The notes beneath the pieces are model-generated. The model was not told where the DNA came from, did no database searches, and worked only from the letters and a program-made list of their open reading frames with translations. Both the position numbers and the translations under genes were made by a program. This document shows, one piece after another, positions 34,613 to 43,611 of a DNA stretch of 64,000 nucleotides; positions within the stretch are counted from its first letter, which is position 1, and each line of letters opens with the position of its first letter. The stretch lies in contig NZ_QYCP01000090.1 of the NCBI RefSeq assembly GCF_025506275.1, forward strand, positions 1-64,000, read 5' to 3'. This DNA is from Brevibacterium permense. Its GTDB lineage: Bacteria > Actinomycetota > Actinomycetes > Actinomycetales > Brevibacteriaceae.

Positions 34613-35376
34613 GCGCCGACATCGAACCAGACGCGAACGACCACGATCTCGTCTCCTTCGATCCCGCCTCGGTGCGTTCCCAGAACCGGGCTGGCACCGT
34701 CGCGGCCGCTGCGGCCTTCGGACTCATGCGTACGGCTACGAAGATGAGCGTGCGGGGAGTCGAGCACCTGCCGCCGTCCGGCACGGGCGTCATCGCCGCC
34801 GCCTACCATGCCAACCATCTCGACCCGATCCTCGTGGGGCTGGCACTCAAGCGCAACGGCCGGATGCCGCACTTCCTCGCGAAGTCGACGCTGTTCACCG
34901 GGGTGCTCGGCAAGATCCTCAAGACCATCGGGCAGATCCCGGTGCTGCGGGCCTCGGCGTCGGCCGGCGACTCCCTCGAATACGCGAAGGACGCCCTGGC
35001 GAACGGGCAGACCGTCGTCATCTACCCCGAGGGCACGCTGACGAAGGACCCGGAGCTGTGGCCCCAGCACTTCAAGACCGGCACCGCTCGGCTGGCATTG
35101 GAGACCGGAGCCCCGATCATCCCCGTCGCCCACTGGGGACTGGACACGGTCTACCCGCGAGGGCAGAAGAAGGTCCGCTTCCGCCCCTTCAGCCATGATT
35201 CTGTCGTGTCGTTCGGCCCCGCCATCGACTATTCGGACCTGTGGGAGCACCGGGATGAGAAGAAGACGATGGGAGACCTCTCCCACCGCGTGAAGAACAC
35301 CGTGGCAGCGATGGTGGCCGAACTGTCCGAACGCGAACTGCCGCAGCGTTTCACAGCTAAGGAGACAGGCGAATGA
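34609..35376 (+). CDS. plsC: 1-acyl-sn-glycerol-3-phosphate acyltransferase
   Basis: Membrane-associated acyltransferase of 255 residues that makes phosphatidic acid. The catalytic H-x4-D is in YHANHLDPI near 66, the second block is FLAKSTLFTGVLGKIL near 85, and the third block YPEGTLTKDPELW is near 138. The ATG overlaps the murA stop (ATGA) and its own stop overlaps gpsA in the same way, so all three are translationally coupled. gpsA supplies the glycerol-3-phosphate backbone. Confidence 0.92.
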   Translation: MSADIEPDANDHDLVSFDPASVRSQNRAGTVAAAAAFGLMRTATKMSVRGVEHLPPSGTGVIAAAYHANHLDPILVGLALKRNGRMPHFLAKSTLFTGVLGKILKTIGQIPVLRASASAGDSLEYAKDALANGQTVVIYPEGTLTKDPELWPQHFKTGTARLALETGAPIIPVAHWGLDTVYPRGQKKVRFRPFSHDSVVSFGPAIDYSDLWEHRDEKKTMGDLSHRVKNTVAAMVAELSERELPQRFTAKETGE

Positions 35377-36386
35377 GCGTCGACAAGATCACCGTCCTCG
35401 GAGCCGGATCGTGGGGAACCACCTACGCCGCGGTCATCGCCGACGCCGGATTCCCCGTCACCCTGTGGGCCCGCCGTCCCGAGGTCGCTGAAGAGATCAA
35501 CTCCACGCACACCAATGAGCGCTACCTGGGCGAGCGAGTCCTGCCTGAGGGTCTGAGCGCGACCGCTGACGATATCGCTGCGGTCACCGACGCCGAGGTC
35601 ATCGTCCTCGCCGTCCCCGCCCAGACCCTGCGGGAGAACCTCACCCGGTGGAAGCCGCATCTGCGTGAGGGCGTGAAGCTCGTGAGCCTGATGAAGGGCA
35701 TCGAGGTCGACACCGGCAAACGCATGTCCGAGGTCATCGCCGAGGTCGCCGAGGTCGACGAATCCCAGATCGCCGTCGTTTCCGGACCCAATCTGGCGCG
35801 TGAGATCGCCGACCGGCAGCCCACCGCCACCGTTGTCGCGTCCTCCGACATCACCACCGCCGAGGTGGTCGCGGAGATCAGCGCGAACGCCTACTTCCGC
35901 CCGTATACGAACACCGACGTCGTCGGCGTCGAGATCGGCGGAGCGATCAAGAACATCATCGCCCTGTCCGTGGGCATCGCCGACGGACAGAAGCTCGGCG
36001 ACAACTCCAAGGCGTCGATCATCACCCGCGGGCTCGCGGAAACCTCTCGCCTGGCCGCGGCCATGGGCGCTGAGGCGCATACTCTGTCCGGACTCGCCGG
36101 GCTCGGCGACCTCGTGGCCACCTGCGCTTCGCCCCTGTCGCGCAATCGCACCTTCGGACGCCACCTCGGTGAGGGGATGAGCCTCGAGGACGTCATCGCC
36201 CACACCTCGCAGACGGCCGAAGGCGTGAAATCCGCTCCCGCCGTCCTCGCCCTGGGTCGACGCAACGGCGTCGACCTGCCCATCACCGAGGCGGTCTGTG
36301 CGGTTCTCGCCGGAAGACTGCAGGTTGACGAACTCGCCGGATTGCTGTTGTCTCGGAAGCGTAAGCACGAAGGACCACCTGCCTGA
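35373..36386 (+). CDS. gpsA: Glycerol-3-phosphate dehydrogenase (NAD(P)+)
   Basis: Reduces dihydroxyacetone phosphate to sn-glycerol-3-phosphate for phospholipids; 337 residues. Rossmann motif VLGAGSWGTTYAAVIA is at residue 8, the family block SGPNLAREIADRQPTA near 137, the catalytic-lysine region GVEIGGAIKNIIALSVGIADG near 186, and GLGDLVATCASPLSRNR near 245. Coupled to plsC by an ATGA overlap. The PEBP gene follows after 44 bp. Confidence 0.95.
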   Translation: MSVDKITVLGAGSWGTTYAAVIADAGFPVTLWARRPEVAEEINSTHTNERYLGERVLPEGLSATADDIAAVTDAEVIVLAVPAQTLRENLTRWKPHLREGVKLVSLMKGIEVDTGKRMSEVIAEVAEVDESQIAVVSGPNLAREIADRQPTATVVASSDITTAEVVAEISANAYFRPYTNTDVVGVEIGGAIKNIIALSVGIADGQKLGDNSKASIITRGLAETSRLAAAMGAEAHTLSGLAGLGDLVATCASPLSRNRTFGRHLGEGMSLEDVIAHTSQTAEGVKSAPAVLALGRRNGVDLPITEAVCAVLAGRLQVDELAGLLLSRKRKHEGPPA

Positions 36387-36430
36387 GCCACACCGAATCT
36401 CAGGCACCCGCTGGAAAACTAGGAGCACTC

Positions 36431-36964
36431 ATGAGCGCCAACTCACCGTTCTTCAACCTTCCCGAGCTTCCCACCTTCACGCTGACGAGCACCGACATCG
36501 AAGACGGTGGGGTGCTCACCGGCCCCCAGCTCTCCGGCGCCATGGGCGTGCCCGGCGGTGAGGACGTCTCTCCGCAGCTGTCCTGGTCCGGGTTCCCCGA
36601 AGAGACCAAGGCCTTCGCCGTGACCTGCTACGACCCCGACGCTCCCACCGGCTCGGGCTTCTGGCACTGGGTCGTCACGGACCTCGACGCCTCGGTGACG
36701 AGCCTGGAGGCCAACGCGGGCGACCCGGCCGCCGATCTCCTGCCCAGCGGCGCCGTGACCCTGCGCAACGACGCCGGCGAACCCCGCTTCGTCGGTGCCG
36801 CCCCACCGGAGGGCCACGGACCGCACCGCTACTTCTTCATCGTCACCGCTCTGGCCGAACCGCTGGGCATCGACGAATCCGCATCCCCGGCCTTCGCCGG
36901 CTTCAACATGTTCTTCAAGGGCATCGGCCGGGCGTGGCTGGAATGCACGTACGAGGCCAAGTGA
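36431..36964 (+). CDS. YbhB/YbcL-type PEBP (Raf-kinase-inhibitor-like) protein
   Basis: Phosphatidylethanolamine-binding-protein fold of 177 residues. Anion-pocket motifs CYDPDAPTGSGFWHWVV near 66 and GHGPHRYFFIV near 129 are intact. No signal peptide is seen, so it is cytosolic. The bacterial function is unknown. An AGGAG ribosome site lies 6 bases before the ATG. It sits between gpsA and ddl, an insertion into an otherwise conserved biosynthetic order. Confidence 0.88.
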   Translation: MSANSPFFNLPELPTFTLTSTDIEDGGVLTGPQLSGAMGVPGGEDVSPQLSWSGFPEETKAFAVTCYDPDAPTGSGFWHWVVTDLDASVTSLEANAGDPAADLLPSGAVTLRNDAGEPRFVGAAPPEGHGPHRYFFIVTALAEPLGIDESASPAFAGFNMFFKGIGRAWLECTYEAK

Positions 36965-36966
36965 GC

Positions 36967-36972
36967 TAGAGT
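36967..36972 (+). promoter_or_regulatory. -10 box (TAGAGT) for ddl
   Basis: TAGAGT lies 3 bases after the PEBP stop and predicts a start near 36979, with a leader of about 78 bases before the ddl ATG. Confidence 0.4.
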
Positions 36973-37056
36973 CTTTCAGTCCGCGCACACCTGACCCGCT
37001 GTGCGCACCCGTGTCCGGTTCGAGTGCACGGGAGTACCACTTCAGCAAGGAAACTC

Positions 37057-38172
37057 ATGGCAGACAACGATCACCGGCCCCTTGTCGCAGTCCTCTTCGG
37101 AGGCCGTTCGAGCGAGCACTCCGTCAGCTGCGTCACCGCGGCCGGTGTGATCGGTGCCATCGACGCCGATGCCTTCGACGTACTGCCGATCGGCATCACG
37201 AAGACCGGTCTGTGGCGGGTCGTAGACGACTGGGCGAGCATGCGCTTCGACCCGGACAACATGCCCGAGGTCACGGACAACGGCACCGAGGTGATCCCCC
37301 CTGTCTCCGCCGACGGGTCACCGCTGCTGCACCGTGATGCCGAGGGCAACTACACCGAACTGGGTGCGGTCGACGTATTCTTCCCGCTCCTGCACGGCCG
37401 CTTCGGTGAGGACGGAACCCTGCAGGGGCTGTTCGAACTCAGCGACACCGCGTTCGTCGGCTCCGGAGTGTTCTCCTCCGCAGCGAGCATGGACAAGCAC
37501 TACACGAAGTCACTCATGGCCCACGCCGGAATCCCCACCTGCCCGTGGGAGCTCGTGACCGAGACGATGTGGGCCGCAGACCGCGCGGAGGCGGAGAGGC
37601 GAGTGGCCGCACTCGGCCTGCCCGTGTTCGTCAAACCCGCCCGGGCCGGATCGTCCATGGGAGTCAGCCGGGTCGCCGAGGCGTCCGACCTCGAAGCCGC
37701 CCTGCTCGGCGCCTTCGAGCACGACTCCAAGGTCATCGTCGAACCCGAGGTCAATGGTCGTGAGGTCGAATGCGCCGTGCTCGGTTCCGTCTATGACACG
37801 GAGCTGCGAGTGTCGTCTCCCGGAGAGATCCGGGTCAGCGGAGACCACTCGTTCTACGATTTCGACGCCAAGTACCTCGACCTCGCCGCCGCGGAGGTCA
37901 CCTGTCCGGCCGATCTCGACGAGACGGCGACCGCCCGGGTTCAGGAGTTGGCTGCCTCGGTGTTCCGTCTCTTCGACTGCACCGGTCTGGCCCGCGTCGA
38001 CACCTTCGTCACGGACACCGGCGAGGTCGTCATCAACGAACTCAACACCCTGCCCGGGTTCACCCCCACCTCGGCGTACCCGTTCATGTGGGCACAGTCA
38101 GGACTCGAATACTCCGAACTCATCGGCGAACTCATCTCGATCGCCCTGATCGACCGCGCCCGCGCAAAGTAG
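37057..38172 (+). CDS. ddl: D-alanine-D-alanine ligase
   Basis: ATP-grasp ligase of 371 residues forming D-Ala-D-Ala for peptidoglycan. N-terminal VLFGGRSSEHSVSCVTA is near residue 12, the ATP-binding FVKPARAGSSMGVSRV near 195, and the metal-site VVINELNTLPGFTPTS near 325. The Y of the D-Ala-D-Ala ligase active-site triad region (YDFDAKY near 268) favours D-Ala over D-Lac. AAGGAAAC precedes the ATG at 37057. It converges with the DUF3515 gene, with 57 bp between them. Confidence 0.95.
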   Translation: MADNDHRPLVAVLFGGRSSEHSVSCVTAAGVIGAIDADAFDVLPIGITKTGLWRVVDDWASMRFDPDNMPEVTDNGTEVIPPVSADGSPLLHRDAEGNYTELGAVDVFFPLLHGRFGEDGTLQGLFELSDTAFVGSGVFSSAASMDKHYTKSLMAHAGIPTCPWELVTETMWAADRAEAERRVAALGLPVFVKPARAGSSMGVSRVAEASDLEAALLGAFEHDSKVIVEPEVNGREVECAVLGSVYDTELRVSSPGEIRVSGDHSFYDFDAKYLDLAAAEVTCPADLDETATARVQELAASVFRLFDCTGLARVDTFVTDTGEVVINELNTLPGFTPTSAYPFMWAQSGLEYSELIGELISIALIDRARAK

Positions 38173-38181
38173 GCACGCGGG

Positions 38182-38204
38182 CCGCGGAGCTATCGAGTCC
38201 GCGG
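38182..38204. terminator. Hairpin between converging ddl and the DUF3515 gene
   Basis: CCGCGGA (38182-38188) pairs with TCCGCGG (38198-38204) around a 9-base loop, 9 bases after the ddl stop. It may serve both converging transcripts; the stem is short. Confidence 0.4.
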
Positions 38205-38229
38205 AGCAGCCGCGTCTTCGGCGGGCGCT

Positions 38230-38754
38230 CTAGCCGGCGATGTCCTCGGCGCCGACGCACTCGTTCTCCGGCGGGAACTTCGACAGGGTCGGTGAGATCG
38301 CGGCGAGCACGTCATTGCCTGACTCGGCCTTGCGGTTGACGAGCACCTCGACGGCGGGGGTGCGCCCGTAGCTGGTGAATCTCCACGTCGAATCGTCGTC
38401 CTCGACCGGCTTCGAGATCCAATCGACCCCGGACACGCTCACGCACTGATCCGTCGTCGGCCCTGGAGGAGTGACTCCGCAGCGCAGCACCGCGACGTTG
38501 GGGTCTCCCCACGCCTTCGTGCCCTGCGAGGAGGTCGTGCGTGCCTTCTCGCCCGAGATCTCATCGGGAAGGGTGAGCAGGATGTCGGCACACTTCGGAT
38601 TCGCCGCGTCCTTGGCCGGTTCGACGATGACGGTGCGCGAACACCCGGTCACTGCCAGACCGGTGAGGACCGTGGCCAATGCGACGTAGGCGAGAGAACG
38701 ACGACGGTGCGCGGGCCGAGCGTTGCGGCGCGTCGAAGCAGGGCGAGATCTCAT
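38230..38754 (-). CDS. DUF3515 lipoprotein
   Basis: Protein of 174 residues of the actinobacterial DUF3515 family, unknown function, often found beside thiL and ddl. It has a basic N-terminus (RRNARPAHRRR), a hydrophobic stretch and a lipobox-like AVTGC near residue 40, so it is probably an anchored, exported lipoprotein. Cysteine pairs (PKCADILL, VLRCGVTP, DQCVSV, NECVGAE) may form disulfides. The start at 38754 lies 6 bases after a TACGGT box: leaderless. It is divergent from thiL with only 32 bp between the start codons. Confidence 0.8.
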   Translation of the reverse strand: MRSRPASTRRNARPAHRRRSLAYVALATVLTGLAVTGCSRTVIVEPAKDAANPKCADILLTLPDEISGEKARTTSSQGTKAWGDPNVAVLRCGVTPPGPTTDQCVSVSGVDWISKPVEDDDSTWRFTSYGRTPAVEVLVNRKAESGNDVLAAISPTLSKFPPENECVGAEDIAG

Positions 38755-38760
38755 AGGACT

Positions 38761-38780
38761 ACCGTATCGCCCGATAACCT
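38761..38780. promoter_or_regulatory. Back-to-back -10 boxes for the DUF3515 gene and thiL
   Basis: Minus-strand TACGGT (38766-38761) lies 6 bases from the DUF3515 ATG; plus-strand TAACCT (38775-38780) lies 6 bases from the thiL ATG. Only 8 bp separate the two boxes, so each -35 region must lie inside the coding sequence of the other gene and polymerase binding should be mutually exclusive. Confidence 0.6.
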
Positions 38781-38786
38781 GGAGCC

Positions 38787-39824
38787 ATGACCCGACTGTC
38801 CGAACTTGGCGAATCACACATCATCTCCCGCGTGCTCGGCCGCAATCCCAGCAGCACGCACGTGATCGTCGGACCCGGGGACGACGCGGCCGTGACCGCA
38901 CCGGAGGGGCGACTCGTCTCGACCGCGGACATGCTCGTGGAGGATGAGGACTTCACTCGCGAGTGGTTGGACTGGGAGAAGCTCGGAGTCAAGGCGGCAG
39001 CCCAGAACCTGGCCGACGTCTGTGCCATGGGCGCGACCCCGCACGGATTGCTCGTCTCCGCCGCCGTCCCCGATGACACGGACATCGCCTGCCTCGAAGC
39101 CCTGTACTCCGGGCTCTTTGACGAAGCGGAACGAGCTGGGACGGCTTTGGACTGCACGGTGCCGATCATCGGCGGGGATCTGTCTTCCTCGGGTCTCATC
39201 GTCATCGCCATCACCGCACTCGGGACCGTAGGGGAGGAGTCCGCAATTCTGCGCTCCGGCGCCCGGCCCGGAGATTCGCTCTACCTGGCCGGAACGGTCG
39301 GGCGAGCCGCCGCCGGGCTCGACCTGCTCTTCGCCGGAGCGCGACCTGACACCGCCGGACCGGAGCTCCGCTCGCTCATCGACACCCAGCTGGCGCCACA
39401 GCCTGACTACGGTGCGCTGCGCACGGTCGGGGCTGCCTCGGCGATGATCGACGTCTCCGACGGGCTCAGCCTCGACCTCGCGCGGGTGGCGACCGCCTCG
39501 GGGGTGGGCATCGATCTCGATCGCTCCGGGCTGCGCGACCTTGTCGACCCGCTGCTGCCCGCAGCCGAATTCGTGCTCGAAACACGGGCGACTGGAGGGG
39601 CAGGCGACGGGGTCAGTGAAACGGAGGTGGCCACGACGGCAGAGGATCTGGCGCTGTCCTGGGTGCTCGACGGGGGAGAGGACCACGGCTTCGCCGCGTC
39701 TGCGCCGCCTGCCGCCGTGCCTGGAGTAGGCTGGCGGAGAATCGGTGAGATCCGCACCGGACACGATGTCAGCCTCGACGGCACACCCGTGCCGGCGAGC
39801 GGTTTCAGCCATTTCGGGAAGTGA
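38787..39824 (+). CDS. thiL: Thiamine-monophosphate kinase
   Basis: ATP-dependent phosphorylation of thiamine monophosphate to the active diphosphate; 345 residues. PurM-like fold with GPGDDAAVTAP near 30, the metal-binding STADMLVEDEDF near 47, VKAAAQNLADVCAMGATPHG near 70, and DVSDGLSLDLARVA near 222. Start fixed by the TAACCT box 6 bases upstream; a GGAG just before the ATG may also help. No TPP riboswitch precedes it. The DAK2 gene follows after one base. Confidence 0.93.
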   Translation: MTRLSELGESHIISRVLGRNPSSTHVIVGPGDDAAVTAPEGRLVSTADMLVEDEDFTREWLDWEKLGVKAAAQNLADVCAMGATPHGLLVSAAVPDDTDIACLEALYSGLFDEAERAGTALDCTVPIIGGDLSSSGLIVIAITALGTVGEESAILRSGARPGDSLYLAGTVGRAAAGLDLLFAGARPDTAGPELRSLIDTQLAPQPDYGALRTVGAASAMIDVSDGLSLDLARVATASGVGIDLDRSGLRDLVDPLLPAAEFVLETRATGGAGDGVSETEVATTAEDLALSWVLDGGEDHGFAASAPPAAVPGVGWRRIGEIRTGHDVSLDGTPVPASGFSHFGK

Positions 39825-39825
39825 C

Positions 39826-41457
39826 ATGAGCAACGCCATCAGCCTCAACGGTCGTCTGGCAGCCCGCTGGGCCCGCCGTGCGGTCGACCGGCTGCGCAAG
39901 GAGCGCACCGAGATCGACGAGCTCAACGTCTTCCCCGTCCCCGACGGCGACACCGGCACGAACATGTACCACACCCTGCGCGCCGCTTACCTCGCCGTCG
40001 AAGAGCTCACAGGCCCCGTCACCCTCCCGCACGTCGTCGCGGCACTGGCCGCCGGAGCCGGACGCGGCGCTCGCGGCAACTCCGGACTCATCCTCGCCGT
40101 CGCCCTGCAGGGAGTCGCCGATGCCCTGGCCGGAGTCACGGTGGCCACCGCCGACGCCATGGCCACCGCCCTGGAGACCGCGTCCGACCGGGCGCGGGCC
40201 GCCGTCGCCCGACCCGTCGACGGCACCATGCTCACTGTGCTCGACGCCATGGCCACCGAGGCCCGTGAGCAAGCCGACGACGGAGCCTCTCTGATCGACG
40301 TCATCGCGGCCGTGCGGGAACGCTCCCGGTCGGCGCTGCGCGAGACCACCGGACAGCTCACCGTGCTTCGCGAAGCCGAGGTCGTCGACGCCGGATCGAC
40401 GGGCATCGTCGAACTCTTCGACCTCCTCTACGCCACCGTCACCGGCCGCACTCCTCAGGATTCGATGCTCGCCGAGGTGGCCCGCGCCCCGAAGATCATC
40501 CACGAAGCCACCGCCGACGAACTCGAGATCGTCGCCATCCTCGTCGACACCCCCGCTGACGCACTCGCCGAGGATCTCGACCGCCTCGGCGGGACCTCGA
40601 TCGTCATCAACGCGGCCAAGGTCCACGTCCACGTCGCCGACGAAACGACCGCCGCGGCCGTCATCGACCGCCTCGGCGAATATGGGATCGCCCGGCTTGA
40701 TATGGAAGACCTGCGGATGCACGAGGAGGAGGGTGAGACGAAGCTCATCGCCCTGGTCAAGGGCACGGGACTGCTCATGCACACCGCGCTCAACGGGGCC
40801 ACGGCGCTGACTCCGGAGGTGGGGGACCTGTTCGAGACGATGACCGAACTCATCGCCGCCGAGGACCGAGAGGTCATCGTCATCCCCAGCTCCACCTCGG
40901 CGCTGAAGTCCCTTGCCGGGCTGGGGGCGCACGTCGTGCGCTCTCGCAACGTCGGCACCCTGCTCTCGGCCCTGGCCGTCTACGATCCCTTCGCCCCCGC
41001 GGGGGAGATCTTCGCCGATATGACCGAAGCGGCCGCGGGCACGAGGGTGGGCACGATCTACTCAGCCGATCAGCTCGCCTCCGACCCTCCGACGGGGATG
41101 CTGCCGGTGATCCGCGAAGACGAAGGATCGACTGCGGGCGGCGTTCCGGGTGCGGCCACGGATGATCGTCCGAGCGGGGGCACGGCAGTGGCGGCTCATC
41201 CGGCACAGTTCTACCGGGTCTTCATCGAAGGCCGCGCGAAGACCCAGAGCACGGAGCTGCGGACCCTGGTCGAGAAGCTCGCCGATCGGCTGCTCGGGGC
41301 CGGGGGAGAGCTGCTCACCGTCGTCCACGGACCCGACTGCGCACCGGAGGTGCTCGACCACCTGCGGGATTGGATCCAGAAGTCACATGAGACCGTCCAC
41401 TTCCAGGACATCGATTCCAGAGACTCCGGAGTGCTCGTGATCATGGGGGTCGAATGA
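39826..41457 (+). CDS. DAK2-domain protein, FakA/YloV family
   Basis: Protein of 543 residues related to the fatty-acid kinase FakA and dihydroxyacetone kinase DhaL. The N-terminal nucleotide-binding DAK2 domain has NVFPVPDGDTGTNMYHTL near 36 (phosphate/metal aspartates) and AGRGARGNSGLILAVALQG near 78. The DegV-like C-terminal half includes VIVIPSSTSALKSL near 350. A FakB partner is not in the window. An Ala/Gly-rich variable linker lies near 425-460. It starts one base after the thiL stop, and its stop overlaps recG by four bases, linking it to DNA-repair genes only by position. Confidence 0.88.
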   Translation: MSNAISLNGRLAARWARRAVDRLRKERTEIDELNVFPVPDGDTGTNMYHTLRAAYLAVEELTGPVTLPHVVAALAAGAGRGARGNSGLILAVALQGVADALAGVTVATADAMATALETASDRARAAVARPVDGTMLTVLDAMATEAREQADDGASLIDVIAAVRERSRSALRETTGQLTVLREAEVVDAGSTGIVELFDLLYATVTGRTPQDSMLAEVARAPKIIHEATADELEIVAILVDTPADALAEDLDRLGGTSIVINAAKVHVHVADETTAAAVIDRLGEYGIARLDMEDLRMHEEEGETKLIALVKGTGLLMHTALNGATALTPEVGDLFETMTELIAAEDREVIVIPSSTSALKSLAGLGAHVVRSRNVGTLLSALAVYDPFAPAGEIFADMTEAAAGTRVGTIYSADQLASDPPTGMLPVIREDEGSTAGGVPGAATDDRPSGGTAVAAHPAQFYRVFIEGRAKTQSTELRTLVEKLADRLLGAGGELLTVVHGPDCAPEVLDHLRDWIQKSHETVHFQDIDSRDSGVLVIMGVE

Positions 41458-43601
41458 CGACCCGGCTCGAAGACAACTTCCGGCCGGCTGATCGGAAGAA
41501 CTTGGCCCAGCGCGGGGTGCATTCGGTCACTGACCTGCTCCGCTTCTTTCCCCGCCGCTACCTCGTCCCCGGGGAGCGCACGGAACTCGGGGATCTGCCC
41601 CTGGGGGAAACCGCGATCATCCAGGCCGAAGTCATCAAGGTGGAGACGCGACGGATGAAGCAGCGGAAAGGCACGATCACCGAAGTCATCGTCCATGACG
41701 GGAAGCAGTCGATGAAGATCGCGTTCTTCAACCAGTACTGGTTGGAGAAGTCGCTGAAGCCGGGACTGACCGTCGTCTTCGGCGGCAAGGTGGAATCGTT
41801 CCGCGGGCAGCTGACTTTGGCGTCTCCGGTGTGGCTCAACCGCACCGAGGATGACCATGAGTGGACACCCGAGGACCTCAACTCGCCGTTCCCCATCTAC
41901 CCGGCTGTGAAGAAGATCGCGCAGTCCCGGCTGTGGAGTTCGATCAAGACCTTGCTCACCGTCGCTGGGCCCGAGGAGTTCGAGGATCCGCTGCCGAAGG
42001 GGCTGCGGGAGGCACATGAACTGCCGGATCTGCGCACAGCTCTGGAGGACATGCATCGACCGCGGAAGATCGAGGACGTCGAACGGGCCCGTCTGAGGTG
42101 GAAGTGGGAAGAGGCACTCGCCCTGCAGACCGAGTTCGCTGCCCGCAAAGCGAAGTTGGCCGACGAGAAGGCGACGCCGCTGCTCACGCAGGGGACGAAA
42201 AGCCGCCGATTCGACGAAGACCTGCCCTTCACCCTCACCGAGTCCCAGGTCAGGGTCGGTGAGGAGATCGCTGAGGACATGGCCGCAGACCGGCCGATGC
42301 ACCGGCTCCTGCACGGTGACGTCGGTTCCGGTAAGACCCTCGTGGCACTGCGGGCCATGCTCACTGCGGTCGACTCCGGTGCCCAGGCCGCCATGCTCGC
42401 CCCCACCGAGGTGCTCGCCACTCAGCATTTCCATTCGATCCGGACATTCCTCGACGAGCAGATGGCGCTGTCGCCTCTGCTGGCCGACGACGACCAGGTT
42501 ACGGTGGCGCTGATGACCGGGTCGATGCCGGCGAAGGACCGTCGCGAACTCGCTCTCGACCTCGTCGCCGGCAACATCGACATCGTCGTCGGCACGCATG
42601 CGCTGCTGTCGGAGTCGACGATGTTCGCCGATCTCGGTCTCATCGTCGTCGACGAACAGCACCGCTTCGGTGTCGAACAGCGGGAAGCGCTGCGCGCGAA
42701 GGGCGGGGACACGACCCCGCACACTCTCGTGATGTCGGCGACGCCGATCCCGCGCACCGTGGCGATGACGGTCTTCGCCGACCTCGATATCTCGACCTTG
42801 AAGGAGATGCCGGCCGGGCCGAAGGACATCGCCACCCATGTGGTGCCGGTCGTCGACCAACCTGCCTGGTACGTCCGGGTTCGGGAGCTCATGCGGCAGA
42901 CCGTCGAGGCCGAGAAGGGAGTCTTCGTCGTCTTCCCGCGAATCGAACCGATGGATATCGAAGATCCGGAGTCCGGGGATGTAGTCGGACAGAAGCAGGG
43001 CATCGAGGACATCACACGGAAGCTGTCTGAGACCCCGGAACTGGCTGGTCTGAAGTTCGGTCTGCTTCATGGGCGGATGTCGACGGCGGAGAAGGACCGG
43101 GTGCTCGCGGACTTCGTCAGAGGCGACATCGAGATCCTCGTCTCGACGACGGTCATCGAGGTCGGCGTCGACGTGGCGAGGGCGACGATGATGGTCATCA
43201 TCGAAGCTGAGAACTTCGGTGTCGCACAGCTGCACCAGCTGCGCGGACGCGTCGGCCGTGACGGCAGCTCGGCCATGTGCTTCCTGCTCACCGAGATGAG
43301 TGCTGAAGATGAGAGCTATGGACGGCTGCAGGCCGTGGCCGAGACGCTCGACGGTTTCGCTCTGGCCGAATACGACCTCGACGCCCGAGGCGAAGGCGAC
43401 GTGCTCAGCGGCTCCCAGTGGGGCGGATCCTCACTGCGGCATCTGTCGATCCTCCGCGACTCCGAGATGGTCGCCGAAGCGAAGACGATCGCTGAGCAGA
43501 TCGTCGCCATCGACCCCACTCTCGAGGCGGTCCCCGCGCTCAAGGCCTTCATCAGGCGCGTCCTGCCCGAGGACGACGCCCACTTCATCGAGGCAGGCTG
43601 A
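41454..43601 (+). CDS. recG: ATP-dependent DNA helicase RecG
   Basis: Branch-migrating helicase for replication-fork repair; 715 residues. The N-terminal wedge/OB region covers about 60-150, and the helicase core starts near 255. Motif I is HGDVGSGKTLVALRAM near 290, the DEQH box IVVDEQHRFGVEQRE near 399, motif III SATPIPRTVAMT near 430, and motif VI HQLRGRVGRDGSSAMC near 595. The start overlaps the upstream DAK2 gene (ATGA). rsmD follows after 10 bp, the usual order. Confidence 0.95.
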   Translation: MTTRLEDNFRPADRKNLAQRGVHSVTDLLRFFPRRYLVPGERTELGDLPLGETAIIQAEVIKVETRRMKQRKGTITEVIVHDGKQSMKIAFFNQYWLEKSLKPGLTVVFGGKVESFRGQLTLASPVWLNRTEDDHEWTPEDLNSPFPIYPAVKKIAQSRLWSSIKTLLTVAGPEEFEDPLPKGLREAHELPDLRTALEDMHRPRKIEDVERARLRWKWEEALALQTEFAARKAKLADEKATPLLTQGTKSRRFDEDLPFTLTESQVRVGEEIAEDMAADRPMHRLLHGDVGSGKTLVALRAMLTAVDSGAQAAMLAPTEVLATQHFHSIRTFLDEQMALSPLLADDDQVTVALMTGSMPAKDRRELALDLVAGNIDIVVGTHALLSESTMFADLGLIVVDEQHRFGVEQREALRAKGGDTTPHTLVMSATPIPRTVAMTVFADLDISTLKEMPAGPKDIATHVVPVVDQPAWYVRVRELMRQTVEAEKGVFVVFPRIEPMDIEDPESGDVVGQKQGIEDITRKLSETPELAGLKFGLLHGRMSTAEKDRVLADFVRGDIEILVSTTVIEVGVDVARATMMVIIEAENFGVAQLHQLRGRVGRDGSSAMCFLLTEMSAEDESYGRLQAVAETLDGFALAEYDLDARGEGDVLSGSQWGGSSLRHLSILRDSEMVAEAKTIAEQIVAIDPTLEAVPALKAFIRRVLPEDDAHFIEAG

Positions 43602-43611
43602 GGGAGCAGAT

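Noticed and set aside
38755..38786. TPP riboswitch upstream of thiL
   Set aside because: The gap is 32 bp and thiL appears leaderless, leaving no room for the aptamer.
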